64,000 nucleotides of DNA, taken from Manis javanica. Taxonomy: Eukaryota > Chordata > Mammalia > Pholidota > Manidae. The notes beneath the pieces were generated by a model, which saw nothing but the letters and a program-made list of their open reading frames with translations, was not told the DNA's origin and searched no databases. A program made the translations under genes and the position numbers. The stretch lies in contig NC_133169.1 in assembly GCF_040802235.1 (NCBI RefSeq), positions 43,779,034 to 43,843,033 of the forward strand, read 5' to 3'. Within the stretch, counting starts at the first letter, position 1. Each line of letters begins with the position of its first letter. Positions 24,088 to 36,045 of this stretch are shown piece by piece.

Positions 24088-27000
24088 TTGGTAACCACTA
24101 ATCTAAAGCCTGCAATGGCAATAAGTACATATCTTTCAATAATCACCCTAAATGTAAATGGACTGAATACACCAATCGAAAGACACAGAGTAATAGAATG
24201 GATAAAAAAGCAAGACCCATCTATATGCTACTTACAAGAGACTGACCTGAAACCCAAAGACATACACAGACTAAAAGTCAAGGGATGGAAAAACATACTT
24301 CAGGCAAACAATAGGGAGAAAAAAGCAGGTGTAGCACTACTGGTATCAGACAAAATAGACTTCAAAATAAAGAAAGTAACAAGAGATAAAGAAGGACATT
24401 GCATAATGATAAAAGGGGCAGCCCAACAAGAGTATGTAACCATTATAAATATATATATGCACCCAATACAGGAGCACCAACATTTGTGAAACAAATACTA
24501 ACAGAATTAAAGGAGAAAATAGAATGCAATGCATTCATTTTAGGAGACTTCAACATGACAGCCACTCCAAAGGATAGATCCACCAGACAGAAAATAAGTA
24601 AGGACACAGAGGCACTGAACAACACACTAGAACAGATGGACTTAACAGACATTTACAGAACTCTACACCCAAAAGCAGCAGGATACATATTCTTCTCAAG
24701 TGCACATGGAACATTCTCCAGAATAGCCCACATACTGGGCCACAAAATGAGCCTTTGTAAGTTCAAAAAGACTGAAATTCTACCAACCAACTTCTCAGAC
24801 CACAAAGGCATAAAACCAGAAATAAATTGTACAAAGCAAACAAAAAGGTACACAAACACATGGAGGCTTAACAACATGCTTCTAAATAATCAATGGATCA
24901 ATGACCAAATTAAAACAGAGATCAAGCAATATATGGGAACAAATGACCAACAGCATAAAGCCTCAATTTCTGTGGGATGCAGTGGAAGCAGTTTTAAGAG
25001 GAAAGTATATAGCAATCTAAGCCTATCTAAGGAAGGAAGAACATTTCCAAATGAATAGTCTAAAGTCACAATTCTTGGAACTGGAAAAAGAAGAACAAAT
25101 GAGGCCCAAAGTCAGAAGAAGGATGGACATGATAAAGTCCAGAGATGAAATATATAAAATTGAGGACAATAAAATAATAGAAAAAATCAATGAAACCAAG
25201 AGCTGGTTCTTTGAAAAAATAAACAAAATAGATAAGCCCCTAGCCAGACTTATTAAGAGAAAAAGAGAATCTACACACATCAACAGAATCAGAAATGAGA
25301 CAGGAAAAATCACAATGGATTCCACAGAAATACAAAAAATTATTAGAAAATACTACAAAATCTATATGCTAACAAGTTGCAAAACCTGGAAGAAATGGAG
25401 AACTTCCTAGAAAAATAGAACCTTCCAAGACTGACCAAGGAAGAAAAATCTAAACAGACCAATTACCAGCAAAGAAATTAAAGTGGTAATAAAAAAAACT
25501 ACCCAAGAACAAAACCCCCAGGCCAGATGGATTCACCACTGAATTTTATCAGACTTATATAGAAGACATAATACCCATTCTCCTTAAAGTTTTCCAAAAA
25601 ATAGAAGAGGAGGGAATACTTCCAAACTCATTCTATGAAGCCAGCATCACTCTAATACCAAAACCAGGCAAAGACCCCACCAAAAAAGAAAATTACAGAT
25701 CAATATACCTGATGAACATAGATGCAAAAATACTCAACAAAATATTAACAAACTGAATTCAAAAGTACATCAAGAGAATCATACACCATGACCATGTGGG
25801 ATTCATCTCAGGGATGCAAGGATGGTACAACATTCAGAAATCCATCAACATCATCCACCACATCAACAAAAAAAAGGACAGAAACCACATGATCATTTCC
25901 ATACATACTGAAAAAGCATTCGACAAAATTCAACATCCATTCATGATAAAAACTCTCAACAAAATGGGTATAGAGGGCAAGTACCTCAACATAATAAAGG
26001 CCATATATGACAAAGACACAGCCAACATCATACTTAGCAGCAAGAAGCTGAAAGCTTTACCTCTAAGATTAGGAACAAGACAGAAATGCCCACTCTCCCC
26101 ACTGTTATTCAATATAGCACTGGAGGTTCTAGCCACAGCAATTAGACAATGCAAAGAAATACAAGGCATCCAGATTGGTAAAGAGGAAGTCAAACTGTCA
26201 CTATTTGAAGATTGCATGATATTGTACATATAAACCCTAAAGACTCCATTCCAAAACTACTAGCACTAATATCTGAAATCAGCAAAGTTGCAGGATACAA
26301 AATTCATACACAAAAATCTGTTGCTTTCCTATATACACTAAGGATGAATTAACAGAAAAAGAAATCAGGAAAACAATTCCATTCACAATTGGATCAAAAA
26401 CAATAAAATACCTAGAAATAAATCTAACCAAGGAAGTGAAGGACCTATACACTGGAAACTACAAGACACTCAGAAGAAATTAAAGAGGACACTAACAAAT
26501 GGAAACTCATTCCATGCTCTTGGCTAGGAAGAATTAATATTGTCAAAATGGCCACCCTGCCTAACGTAATCTACAGAATCAATACAATTACTATCAAAAT
26601 ACCAACAACATTCTTCAACAAACTGGAACAAATAGTTTTAAAATTCATATGGAACCACAAAAGACCCCAAATAGCCAAAGCAATCCTGAGAAAGAAGAAT
26701 AAAGCATGGAAAATCTCACTTCCCAAATTCAAGCTGTACTACAAAGAAACAGTAATCAAGACAATTTGGTACTGGCACAAGAACAGACCCACAGACCAGG
26801 GGAACAGAGTAGAGACTCCAGACATTAACCCAAACATATCTGGTCAATTAATATATGATAAAGGAGCCATGGACATACAATGGGGAAATGACAGCCTCTT
26901 CAACACTTGGTGGTGGCAAAACTGCACAGCTACATGTAAGAGAATGAAACTGGATCTTTGTCTATCCCCATACACAAAAGTAAATTCAAAATGGATCAAA

Positions 27001-27940
27001 GACTTGAATGTAAGTCATGATACCATAAAACTCTTAGAAAAAAACATAGGCAAAAATCTCATGGACATAAACAATGGTGACTTCTTCATGAACATATCGC
27101 CTCAGGAAGGGAAACAAAAGCAAAAATGAACAGGTGGGACTATATCAAGCTGAAAAACTTCTGTACAGCAAAGGACACCATGAATAGAACAAAAAGGTAT
27201 CCTACAATATGGGAGAACATATTCATAAATGACAGATCCGATAATGGGTTGTCATCAAAAATATATAAAGAGCTCACACACCTCAACAAACAAAAAACAA
27301 ATAATCCAATTAAAAATGGGCAAAGGAGCTGAATAGACAGTTCTCTAAAGAAGAAAATCAGATTACCAACAGACACATGAAAAGATGTTCCACATCGCTT
27401 GTCATCAGAGAAATGCAAATTAAAACCATAATGAGATGTCACCTCACACCAGTAAGGATTTCCACCATCCAAAAGACAAACAACAACAAATGTTGGCGAT
27501 GTTTTGGAGAAAGGGGAACCCTCCTACACTGCTGGTGGGAATGTAAATTAGTTCAACCATTGTGGAAAGCAATATGGAGGTTCCTCAAAATGCTCAAAAT
27601 AGAAATACCATTTGACCCAGCAATTCCACTTCTAGGAATTTACCCTAAGAATGCAGCAGCCCAGTTTAAAGAAGACAGATGCACCCCTATGTTTATTGCA
27701 GCACTATTTACATTAGTCAATAAATGGAAGCAACCTAAATGTCCATCAGTAGATGAATGGATAAAAACGATATGGTACATATACACAATGGAATATTATT
27801 CAGCCATAAGAAGAAAACAAATCCTACAATTTTCAACAACATGGATGGAGCTAGAGGGTATTATGCTTAGGGAAATAAGCCAGGTGGAGAAACCAAATGA
27901 TTTCACTCATATGTGGAGTATAAGAGCAAAGAAAAACTGA
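24088..27940 (+). pseudogene. L1 copy 1 ORF2 remnant
   Basis: ORF2p supplies endonuclease and reverse transcriptase. The endonuclease start is readable (TLNVNGLNTPI, then YLQETDL) to 24,489 and then changes frame. Later pieces lie at about 24,500-25,058, 25,051-25,410, 25,796-26,233 (RT), 26,548-27,129, 27,126-27,332 and 27,377-27,940 (C-terminal cysteine region [18 protein letters not shown]). The RT active-site box has decayed: the FADD motif reads FEDC at about 26,204. Multiple frameshifts and stops make it non-functional. Confidence 0.85.
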
Positions 27941-28284
27941 AGGAACAAAACAGCAGCAGAATCACAGAACCCACAAATGGACTAACAGTTATTATGAAAG
28001 GGAAAGGGACTGTGGAGGATGGGTGGGAAGGGAGGGATAAGGGTGAGAAAAAGAAAGGGGGCATTACAATTAGCATGTATAATGTTGAGGGGGCACAGGG
28101 AGGGCTGTGCAACACAGAGAATACAAGTTGTGATTTTACTGCATCTTATTACGCTGATGGACATTGACTGTGAAGGGGTTATGTGAGGGGGACTTGTTGA
28201 AGGCGGCAGCCTGGTAAACATAAAGTTCTTCAATGTAATAGTAGATTAATGATACTAAAATAAAAAAAAAACAGTATGTTAAAA

Positions 28285-28978
28285 GAAACAGTCCAAAAAA
28301 TTTTAAGGGGAGCTCTCAGGAATTAAAAGCATGGTAGCTGACATTAAAAACTCAACAGAAGAGTTAGAAGATAAAATTAATGAAAATTCTCAGAAAATAA
28401 AAAACAACAATAAAAAGAAAGAAAGGAAGGTCAAAGAAAAGAGAATGCCAATCCAGGATATCCAGTAGCTAAGGCTTAGTGGTTCTAAAAAGAGAGAAAT
28501 AAAGGAAAGGGGAAAAAGTATCAACAAAACAATTGAAAAATTCCCAGAACTAAAGGACAGGGGCTTTCATAGTATAAAGACCTGCCAAGAATCTAGCCCA
28601 TCATCATAAAATTTCAGAATACTGAGCAGGGATAGAAGCTCCTCCAAGCTCAAAGAGAGGGAAAGGGGCGAGGAGGACGCCACTTTCAAAATTCTAGGAA
28701 TTAGAATGGCTTTCAGTTTTTCAAAGGTAATCTGGGAGGCCAGAAGACAATGGAATGTTTATCTCTAACCTAGAATTCTCTGTCAGGATACTCAAGTGCA
28801 AGGGCAAAATAAAGACTTTTCAGATCAAGACTCAAAAAAAAAGCTTACTTTCTATATACTCTTTCTCTGGGACTTACTCCTCCAAAGGATGGAACCTCAG
28901 GATGAAGAGAGGAGCACCAACCATGGAGATAAGTCCAGGCTTCCATGAGAGACTTTTCCAGGAAAATACAACCTTAAA
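28285..28978 (+). mobile_element. HAL1-like / old L1 ORF1 relic
   Basis: Old sense-strand element between the two young L1s. It reads as a decayed L1-type ORF1: 'agctgacattaaaaactcaa', 'cagaagagttagaagataaa', 'aaattcccagaactaaagga', 'tctgggaggccagaagacaa'. HAL1 (half-L1, ORF1 only) is my best family guess. L1 copies 1 and 2 are inserted into it. Confidence 0.6.
28970..28978. repeat. target-site duplication of L1 copy 2, left
   Basis: AACCTTAAA, repeated at 35,022-35,030 on the other side of L1 copy 2. It is short, so only moderately convincing. Confidence 0.6.
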
Positions 28979-29798
28979 AAAGAAAGCGGAGCCAAGATGG
29001 CAGTGTGAGTAGGACAGTGGGGATCTCCTCCCAAAAACATATATATTTTTGAAAATACAACAAATAAACTACCCCTAAAAGAGAGACCAGAAGGCACAGG
29101 ACAACAGCCAGACTACATCCACACCTTGGAGAACCCAGCACCTGGTGAAAGGGGTAAGATACAAGCCCCAGCCTGGCGGGACCTGAGGTCCCTCACACCA
29201 GCTCCTGGCAGGAGGAGGGGAGTTGGAGCGGGGAGGGAGAGGGAGCCAAGGACTGCTAAACACCCAGCCCTAGCCATCCGCACCAGAGCACAGACACAGT
29301 GCATGCATGGGGTGCTGGAAACTAGGGAAGCAGGACAGTAAGACCTGTGAGCGGGTCTTGAAGCTGGTGCCCCTGTGACAAACAAATGTGAGTGCTTTTT
29401 AAAAGTCTTAAAGGTACAGGGTCCCCACAGCTGGACAGAAGCATCCAGGGTCATAGTCCATCAGCTGGAAATTCCAGGGAACTCTGGCCACACTAATACC
29501 CTGGGCAACAGCTCTGAGACCCCTCACAGAGGTAAACAGCCAAACAGCCCCCTGTACATTACCCCTCTGGGGCCCCACCATAGCAGAGCAGAAGCCTGAG
29601 GCTGGCCATGCCCACAGCATGGGAGCTTCCTCCATACTGGCCGGGCAAGATACAGAGACCCAGTCTACATGCAATTGCCCAACAGAAGCCACTGGGGGTC
29701 GCAGTTGTCCCAGTAAAGAAAGGCCAGGAGCAAGTGGAAAGAGTTTTGACTCTCCCAGCTGACAGATGAGTCAATAGCATACCACTGCACCTATCAAC

Positions 29799-30658
29799 AT
29801 GAAAAGGTAAAAAAATTTGATCCAGACAAGACTAACCCAGACATCTTCAACATCTTCTACATCTTCCCCTGAGAAGAAACCTGGGGAGATAGATTTAAAC
29901 AATCTTCCTGATAAAGAATTCAAAACAAAAGTCATAACCATGCTGATGGACATGCAGAGAAATATGCAAGAACTAAGGAGGGAGAATACAGAAATAAAAG
30001 AATCTCTGGAAGGACGTCAAAGCAGAATGGACGAGATGCAAGACACCATTAATGGACTAGAAAACAGAGAAGAGGAACGCAGAGAAGTTGATGCAGAGAG
30101 AGATAAAAGGATCTCCAAGAATGAAAGAATATTAAGAGAACTGAGTGACCAATTGAAACAGAACAATATCCACATTATAGGGGTACCAGAAGAAGAAGAA
30201 GAGAGAAAAAGGGATAGAAAGTGTCTTTGAAGAAATAATTGCTGAAAACTTCCCCAAACTAGGGGAGGAAAAGGCCTCTCAGACCACAGAGGTACACAGA
30301 ACTCCCGTGATAAGGGATCCAAGGAGGGCAACACCAAGACGTGTAATAATTAAAATAGCAAAGATCAAAGACAAGGACAGAGCATTAAAGGCAGCCAGAG
30401 AGAAAGAAAAGGTCACCTACAAAGGAAAACACATCAGGCTATCATGAGACTTCTCAACAGAAACCTGACAGGCCAGAAGAGAATGACATGATACACTTAA
30501 TTCAATGAAACAGAAGGGCCTTGAACCAAGAATACTGTATCTAGCACGATTATCATTTAAATATGGAGGGATTGAACAATTCCCAGACAAGCAAAAGTTG
30601 AGGGAATTTGCCTCCCACAAACCACCTCCACAGGGCATCTTACAGAAACTGCTCTAGA
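29799..30658 (+). pseudogene. L1 copy 2 ORF1 remnant
   Basis: Readable from about 29,817 (coiled-coil segment MQRNMQELRRENTEIKESL) through the start of the RNA-recognition segment (NIHIIGVPEEEEE) to 30,230, where a frameshift in an A/G-rich run ends the frame. The remaining RNA-binding and C-terminal domains continue in other frames to the TAG at about 30,657. The initiation region also has a stop directly after MKR. Confidence 0.8.
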
Positions 30659-30825
30659 TGGGAGCACTCTTAAAAAGAGCACAGAACAAAACACCCAACA
30701 TATGAAGAAGGGAGGAGGAGGAATAAGAGGGGAGAGAAATAAAGAATCATCAGACCGTGTTTATAATAGCTCAATAAGCGAGTTAAGTTAGAAAGTAAGG
30801 TAGTAAAGAAGCTAACCTTGAACCT

Positions 30826-33800
30826 TTGGTAACCACAAACTTAAAGCCTGCAATGGCAATAAGTACATACATTTCAATAATCACCCTAAATGTAAATGGA
30901 CTGAATGCACCAATCAAAAGACACAGAGTAATAGAATGGATAAAAAAGCAAGACCCATCCATATGCTGCTTACAAGAGACTCACCTCAAACCCAAAGACA
31001 TGCACAGACTTAAAGTCAAGGGATGGAAAAAGATATTTCATGCAAACAACACAGAGAAAAAAGCAGGTGTTGCAATACTAGTATCAGCCAAAATAGACTT
31101 CAAAATAAAGAAAGTAACAAAAGATATAGAAGGACATTACATAATGGTAAAGGGCTCAGTCCAACAAGAGGATATAAACGTTATAAATATATATACACCC
31201 AATACAGGAGCACCAACATATGTGAAACAAATACTAACAGAATTAAAGGAGAAAATAGAATGCAATGCATTCATTTTAGGAGATATCAACACACCACTCA
31301 CTCCAAAGGACAGATCCACCAGACAGAAAATAAGTAAGGACACAGAGGCACTGAACAACACACTAGAACAGATGGACCTAATAGACATCTATAGAATTCT
31401 ACATCCAAAAGCAACAGCATAAACATTCTTCTCAAGTGCACATGGAACATTCTTCAGAATAGACCACATACCAGGTCATGAAAAGAGCCTCAGTAAATTT
31501 CAAAAGATTGAATTCCTACGAACCAACTTTTCTGACCACAAAGGTATAAAGCTAGAAATAAATTGTACTAAGAAAGCAAAAAGGCTCACAAACACATGGA
31601 GGCTTAACAACATGCTCCTAATCAATGGATCAATGACCAAATTAAAATGGAGATCCAGCAATATATGGAAACAAATGACAACAACAACACAAAGCCCCAC
31701 CTACTGTGAGATACAGCAAAAGCAGTCTTAAGAGGAAAGTATATAGCAATCCAGGCATATTTAAAGAAGGAAGAACAATCCCTAATGAATGGTCTAATGT
31801 CACAATTATTGAAATTGGAGAACGAAGAACAAATGAGGCCTAAGGTCAGCAGAAAAAGGGACATAATAAAGACCAGAGAAGAAATAAATAAAACTGAGAA
31901 GAATAAAACTATAGGAAAAATAAATGAAACCAAGAGCTGGTTCTTTGAGACAATAAACAAAATAGATAAGCCTCTAGCCAGACATATTAAGAGGAAAAGA
32001 GAGTCAACACACATCAAGAGAATCAGAAATGAGAAAGGAAAAAATCACAACGGACCCCACAGAAATACAAAGAATTATTAGAGAGTAGTATGAAAACCTA
32101 TATGCTAACAAGCTGGGAAACCTAGGAGAAATAGACAACTTCCTAGAAAAATACAACCTCCCAAGACTGACAAAGAAAGAAACAGAAAATCTAAACAGAC
32201 CGATTACCAGCAATGAAATTGAAGTGGTTATCAAAAAAATACACAAGAACAAAATCTCTGGGTCAGATGAATTTACCTCAGAATTTTATCAGACATAGAG
32301 AGAAGACATAATACCTATTCTCCTTAAAGTTTTCCAAAAAATAGAAGAGGAGGGAATACTCACAAACTCAATCTATGAAGCCAACATCACCCTAATACCA
32401 AAATCAGGCAAAGACCCCACCAAAAAAGAAAACTACAGACCAATATCCCTGATGAACGTAGATGCAAAAATACTCAAAAAAATATTAGCAAACCAAATTC
32501 AAAAATAAATCAAAAGGATCATACACCATGACCATGTGGGATTCATTCCAGGGATGCAAGGATGGTACAACATTCGAAAATCCATCAACATCATCCAGCA
32601 CATCAACAAAAAGAAGGACAAAAACCACATGATCATCTCCATAGATGCTGAAAAAGCATTCGGCAAAATTCAACATCCATTCATGATAAAAACTCTCAAC
32701 ATAATGGGTATAGAAGACAAGTTTCTCAACACAATAAAGGCCATATATGATAAACACACAACTAACATCATACTGAACAGCGAGTGGCTGAAAACTTTTC
32801 CTCTGCGATCGGGAACAAGACAGGGATGCCCACTCTCCCCACTGTTATTTAACATAGTACTGTGGGTCCTAGACACAGCAACTAGACAAAACAAAGAAAT
32901 ACAATGAATCCAGATTGGTAAAGAAGAAGCCAAACTGTTACTGTTTGCAGATGACATGATATTGTACATAATGAAACCCTAAAGACTCCACTCTTCAACT
33001 ACTAGAGCTAATATTGGAACTCAGCAAAGTTGCATGATACAAAATTAACACACAGAAATCTGTGGTTTTCCTATACACTAACAATAAACTAATAGAAAGA
33101 GAAATCAGGAAGACAATTCCATTCACAATAGCATCAAAAAGAATAAAATACGTAGGAATAAACCTAACCAAGGAAGTGAAAGACCTACACTCTGAAAACT
33201 ATAAGACACTCTTAAGAGAAATTAAAGAGGTCACTAAGAAATGGAAACTCATCCCAGGCTCCTGGCTAGGGAGAATTAATATCGTCAAAATGGCCATCCT
33301 GCCCAAAGCAATATACAGATTCAATGCAATCCATATCAAATTACCAACAGGATTCTTTAATGAACTGGAACAAATAGTTCAAAAATTCATATGAAACACC
33401 AAAGACCCCGAATAGCTAAAGCAATCCTGAGAAGGATGAATAAAGTTGGGGGAGGATCTCACTCCCCAACTTCAAGCTCTACTACAAAGCCACAGTAATC
33501 ACGACAATTTGGTACTGGTACAAGAAAAGAGCCACAGACCAATGGAACAGAATAGAGACTCCAAACATTAATCCAAACATATATGGTCAACTAACATTAG
33601 ATAAAGGGGCCATGAACATACAGTGGGGAGATGACAGTCTCTTCAACAAATGGTGCTGGAAAAACTGGACAGCTACATGTAAGGGAATGAAACTGAATCA
33701 CTCTCTAACCCATACACAAAGGTAAATTTGAAATGGATCAAAGACTTGAAGGTAAGTCATGAAACCATAAAACTCTTAGAAAAAAACATAGGCAAAAATC

Positions 33801-34342
33801 TCCTAGACATAAACATGAGTGACCTCTTCTTGAACAGATCTCCCTGGGCAAGGGAAACAAAAGCAAAAATGAACAAATGGGACTATATCAAGCTGAAGAG
33901 CTTCTGTACAGCAAAGAACAGCATCAATAGAACAAAAAGGTATCCGACAGAATGGGAGAATATATTCATAAATGACGGATCCAATAAAGGGTTGACATCC
34001 AAAATATATAAAGAGGTCACACAGCTCAACAAACAAAAAACAAATAATCCAATTAAAAAATGGGCAGAGGAGCTGAATAGACAGTTCTCTAAAGAAGAAA
34101 TCCAGATGGCCAACAGACACATGAAAAGATACTCCACATCACTTGTCATCAGAGTAATGCAAATTAAAACCTCAATGAGATACCATTTCACACCAGTAAG
34201 GATGGCTACCATCCAAAAGACAATCAACAACAAATGTTGGCGAGGTTGTGGAGAAAGGGGAACCCTCCTACACTGCTGGTGGGAATGTAAGTTAGTTCTA
34301 CCATTGTGGAAAGCAGTATGTAGGTTCCTCAGAATGCTCTAA
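30826..34342 (+). pseudogene. L1 copy 2 ORF2 remnant
   Basis: Endonuclease domain open for 198 residues (30,826-31,422) with LNVNGLN, CLQETHL and GDINTPL; the last replaces the usual GDFNT. It stops just before the SRIDHILG region. RT pieces follow at 31,785-32,081 and 32,536-32,907. The FADD active site is intact as DNA at 32,944-32,955 but out of frame. C-terminal pieces lie at 33,062-33,394 and 33,728-34,342. Confidence 0.85.
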
Positions 34343-35021
34343 ATAGAAATACCATTTGGCCCAGCAATTCCACTTCTAGGAATTTACCCTAAGAATGCAG
34401 AACTCCAGTTTGAAAAAGACAGATGCACCCCTATGTTTATCACTGCACTATTTACAAAAGCCAAGATATGGAAGCAACCTAAATGTCCATCAGTAGATGA
34501 ATGGATAAAGAAGATGTGGTACATATACACAGTGGAATATTACTCAGTTATAAGAAAAAAATAGATCCTACCATTTGCAACAACATGGATGGAGCTAGAG
34601 GGTATTATGCTCAGTGAAATAAGCCAGGTGGAGAAAGAAAAGTACCAAATGATTTCACTCACATGTGGAGCATAAGAACATAAGAAAACTGAAGGAACAA
34701 AACAGCAGCAGAAGCACAGAACTCAGGAATGGACTAACAGTTACCAAAGGGAAAGGGACTTGGGAGGATGGGTGTGAAGGGAGGGATAAAGGCGGGAAAA
34801 AAGAAAGGGGGCATTATGATTAACATATACAGTGTGGGGGGGGACACGGGGAGGGCTGTGCAACACAGAGAAGACAAGTAGTGATTTTACAGCATCTTAC
34901 TATGTTGATGGACAGTGATTGTGAATGGGTATGTGGGGGGATTTGGTGAAGGGGGGAGCCTAGTATACATATTGTCCTTCATGTAATTGTAGATTAATGA
35001 TAAAAAATAAAATTTTTCAAA

Positions 35022-35030
35022 AACCTTAAA
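35022..35030. repeat. target-site duplication of L1 copy 2, right
   Basis: AACCTTAAA, the second copy of 28,970-28,978. Confidence 0.6.
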
Positions 35031-35234
35031 GAGTACCAGATGCAACCAAAATTGTTAAGAAACATATAAACTATCGATAAATTCTTTGAGAGCAAAAAGG
35101 AAACAAAACAAAGCAATTATTAACTGAACAGAAAATGAAAATATGTACAAGAAATTTTTTAATACATGGTCCATCATGAATGACATTCACGTTGTCATTA
35201 AAAGAAGACCTATTTCTCTACTCACAACATTTCT

Positions 35235-36045
35235 GACACAAAATTGGGGAGTGAGGGGCAGCCTCACACCAACCAGTCCTTCAGCTGTCTAAACATCAAC
35301 TGGGTGCCCTACAATTCAATTCTGACACTAACTGCTTGAAGTCAATGCAGACCCACAAGCTAAGGGCTCAGTCCCTCAAGACTGCCCACTTTCTCAAATG
35401 CCAATCACAAGTCCCAGGCTATCACTCTCGCTCTAGCCAACCAGCTATAAACTGGGGGTTCACACAGCTCAGGAAGTGAACCTTCCTCAGGAAGTGTAGC
35501 TATAATTTGCTATGAAAAGTTCACAGAACTCAGATAAACACTTTACTTACATTTACCAGTTTATTTTAAAGGATTCAGATGAACAGCCAAAGGAAGTACA
35601 CGGGGTGAGATGCAGGAGAGTTCTGAGCACAGTAACTTCTGTCTCCACAAAATTGTGATTCCCAACCTCCTTGGTGACCATGTGCATGCGTTCACCAACG
35701 GAGAAGCTCTTTGAACCCTTGTGTAGGGTTTTTATGGAAGTTTCGTTATGTGGGTATGGTGGGTTAAATCACTAACCATGGGCGACCGACTCAATCTCCA
35801 GTCCCTCTCCCATTCCCAAGATTGGAACTAGAACTAAAAGTTCCAACCTTCTAATAATGCATTAGTCTTCTGGTGACCAGCCACCATCCTAAAGCTAGGG
35901 ACCCCAGCCACCAGTCATCTCATTAGCATACAAAAAGATACTCCTATCACTCCAGAGATCCCATGGGTCTTACAAGCTCTTATATCAAAAACTGGAGTTA
36001 AAGACCACATATTAGAACAAAATATGTTCCTGGCACCTTTATCAC
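35235..36045 (-). mobile_element. solo LTR, MLT2-like (ERVL)
   Basis: On + it contains 'cagtcatctcattagcatac', 'gatactcctatcactccaga', 'tttaccagtttattttaaag' and 'gcgttcaccaacggagaagc', all of which I recognise as MLT2-family (ERVL) LTR in reverse orientation. Ends are approximate. No internal ERVL sequence adjoins it. Confidence 0.65.

Larger units (their letters stand above)
21945..28270 (+). mobile_element. LINE-1 copy 1, near full length, dead
   Basis: Starts with the L1 5' end 'ggaggagccaagatggcagc' and ends in an A-tract (28,260-28,272). Contents in order: 5'UTR with a single copy of the monomer unit that is tandem in copy 3, ORF1 remnant (23,002-23,806), spacer, ORF2 remnant (24,088-27,940), and a 3'UTR with G-rich tract. 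It sits in an older HAL1-like element that resumes at 28,285. A convincing target duplication was not found (TTAAAGAACA and TTAAAAGAAACA are only similar). Confidence 0.9.
28979..35021 (+). mobile_element. LINE-1 copy 2, near full length, dead
   Basis: About 6.04 kb from 'gcggagccaagatggcagtg' to an A-rich 3' end at 35,001-35,021, flanked by AACCTTAAA. It has a 5'UTR with one monomer-like unit, ORF1 and ORF2 remnants, and a G-rich 3'UTR. It belongs to the same L1 lineage as copy 1 and lacks the retroviral 3' extension of copy 3. Confidence 0.9.
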
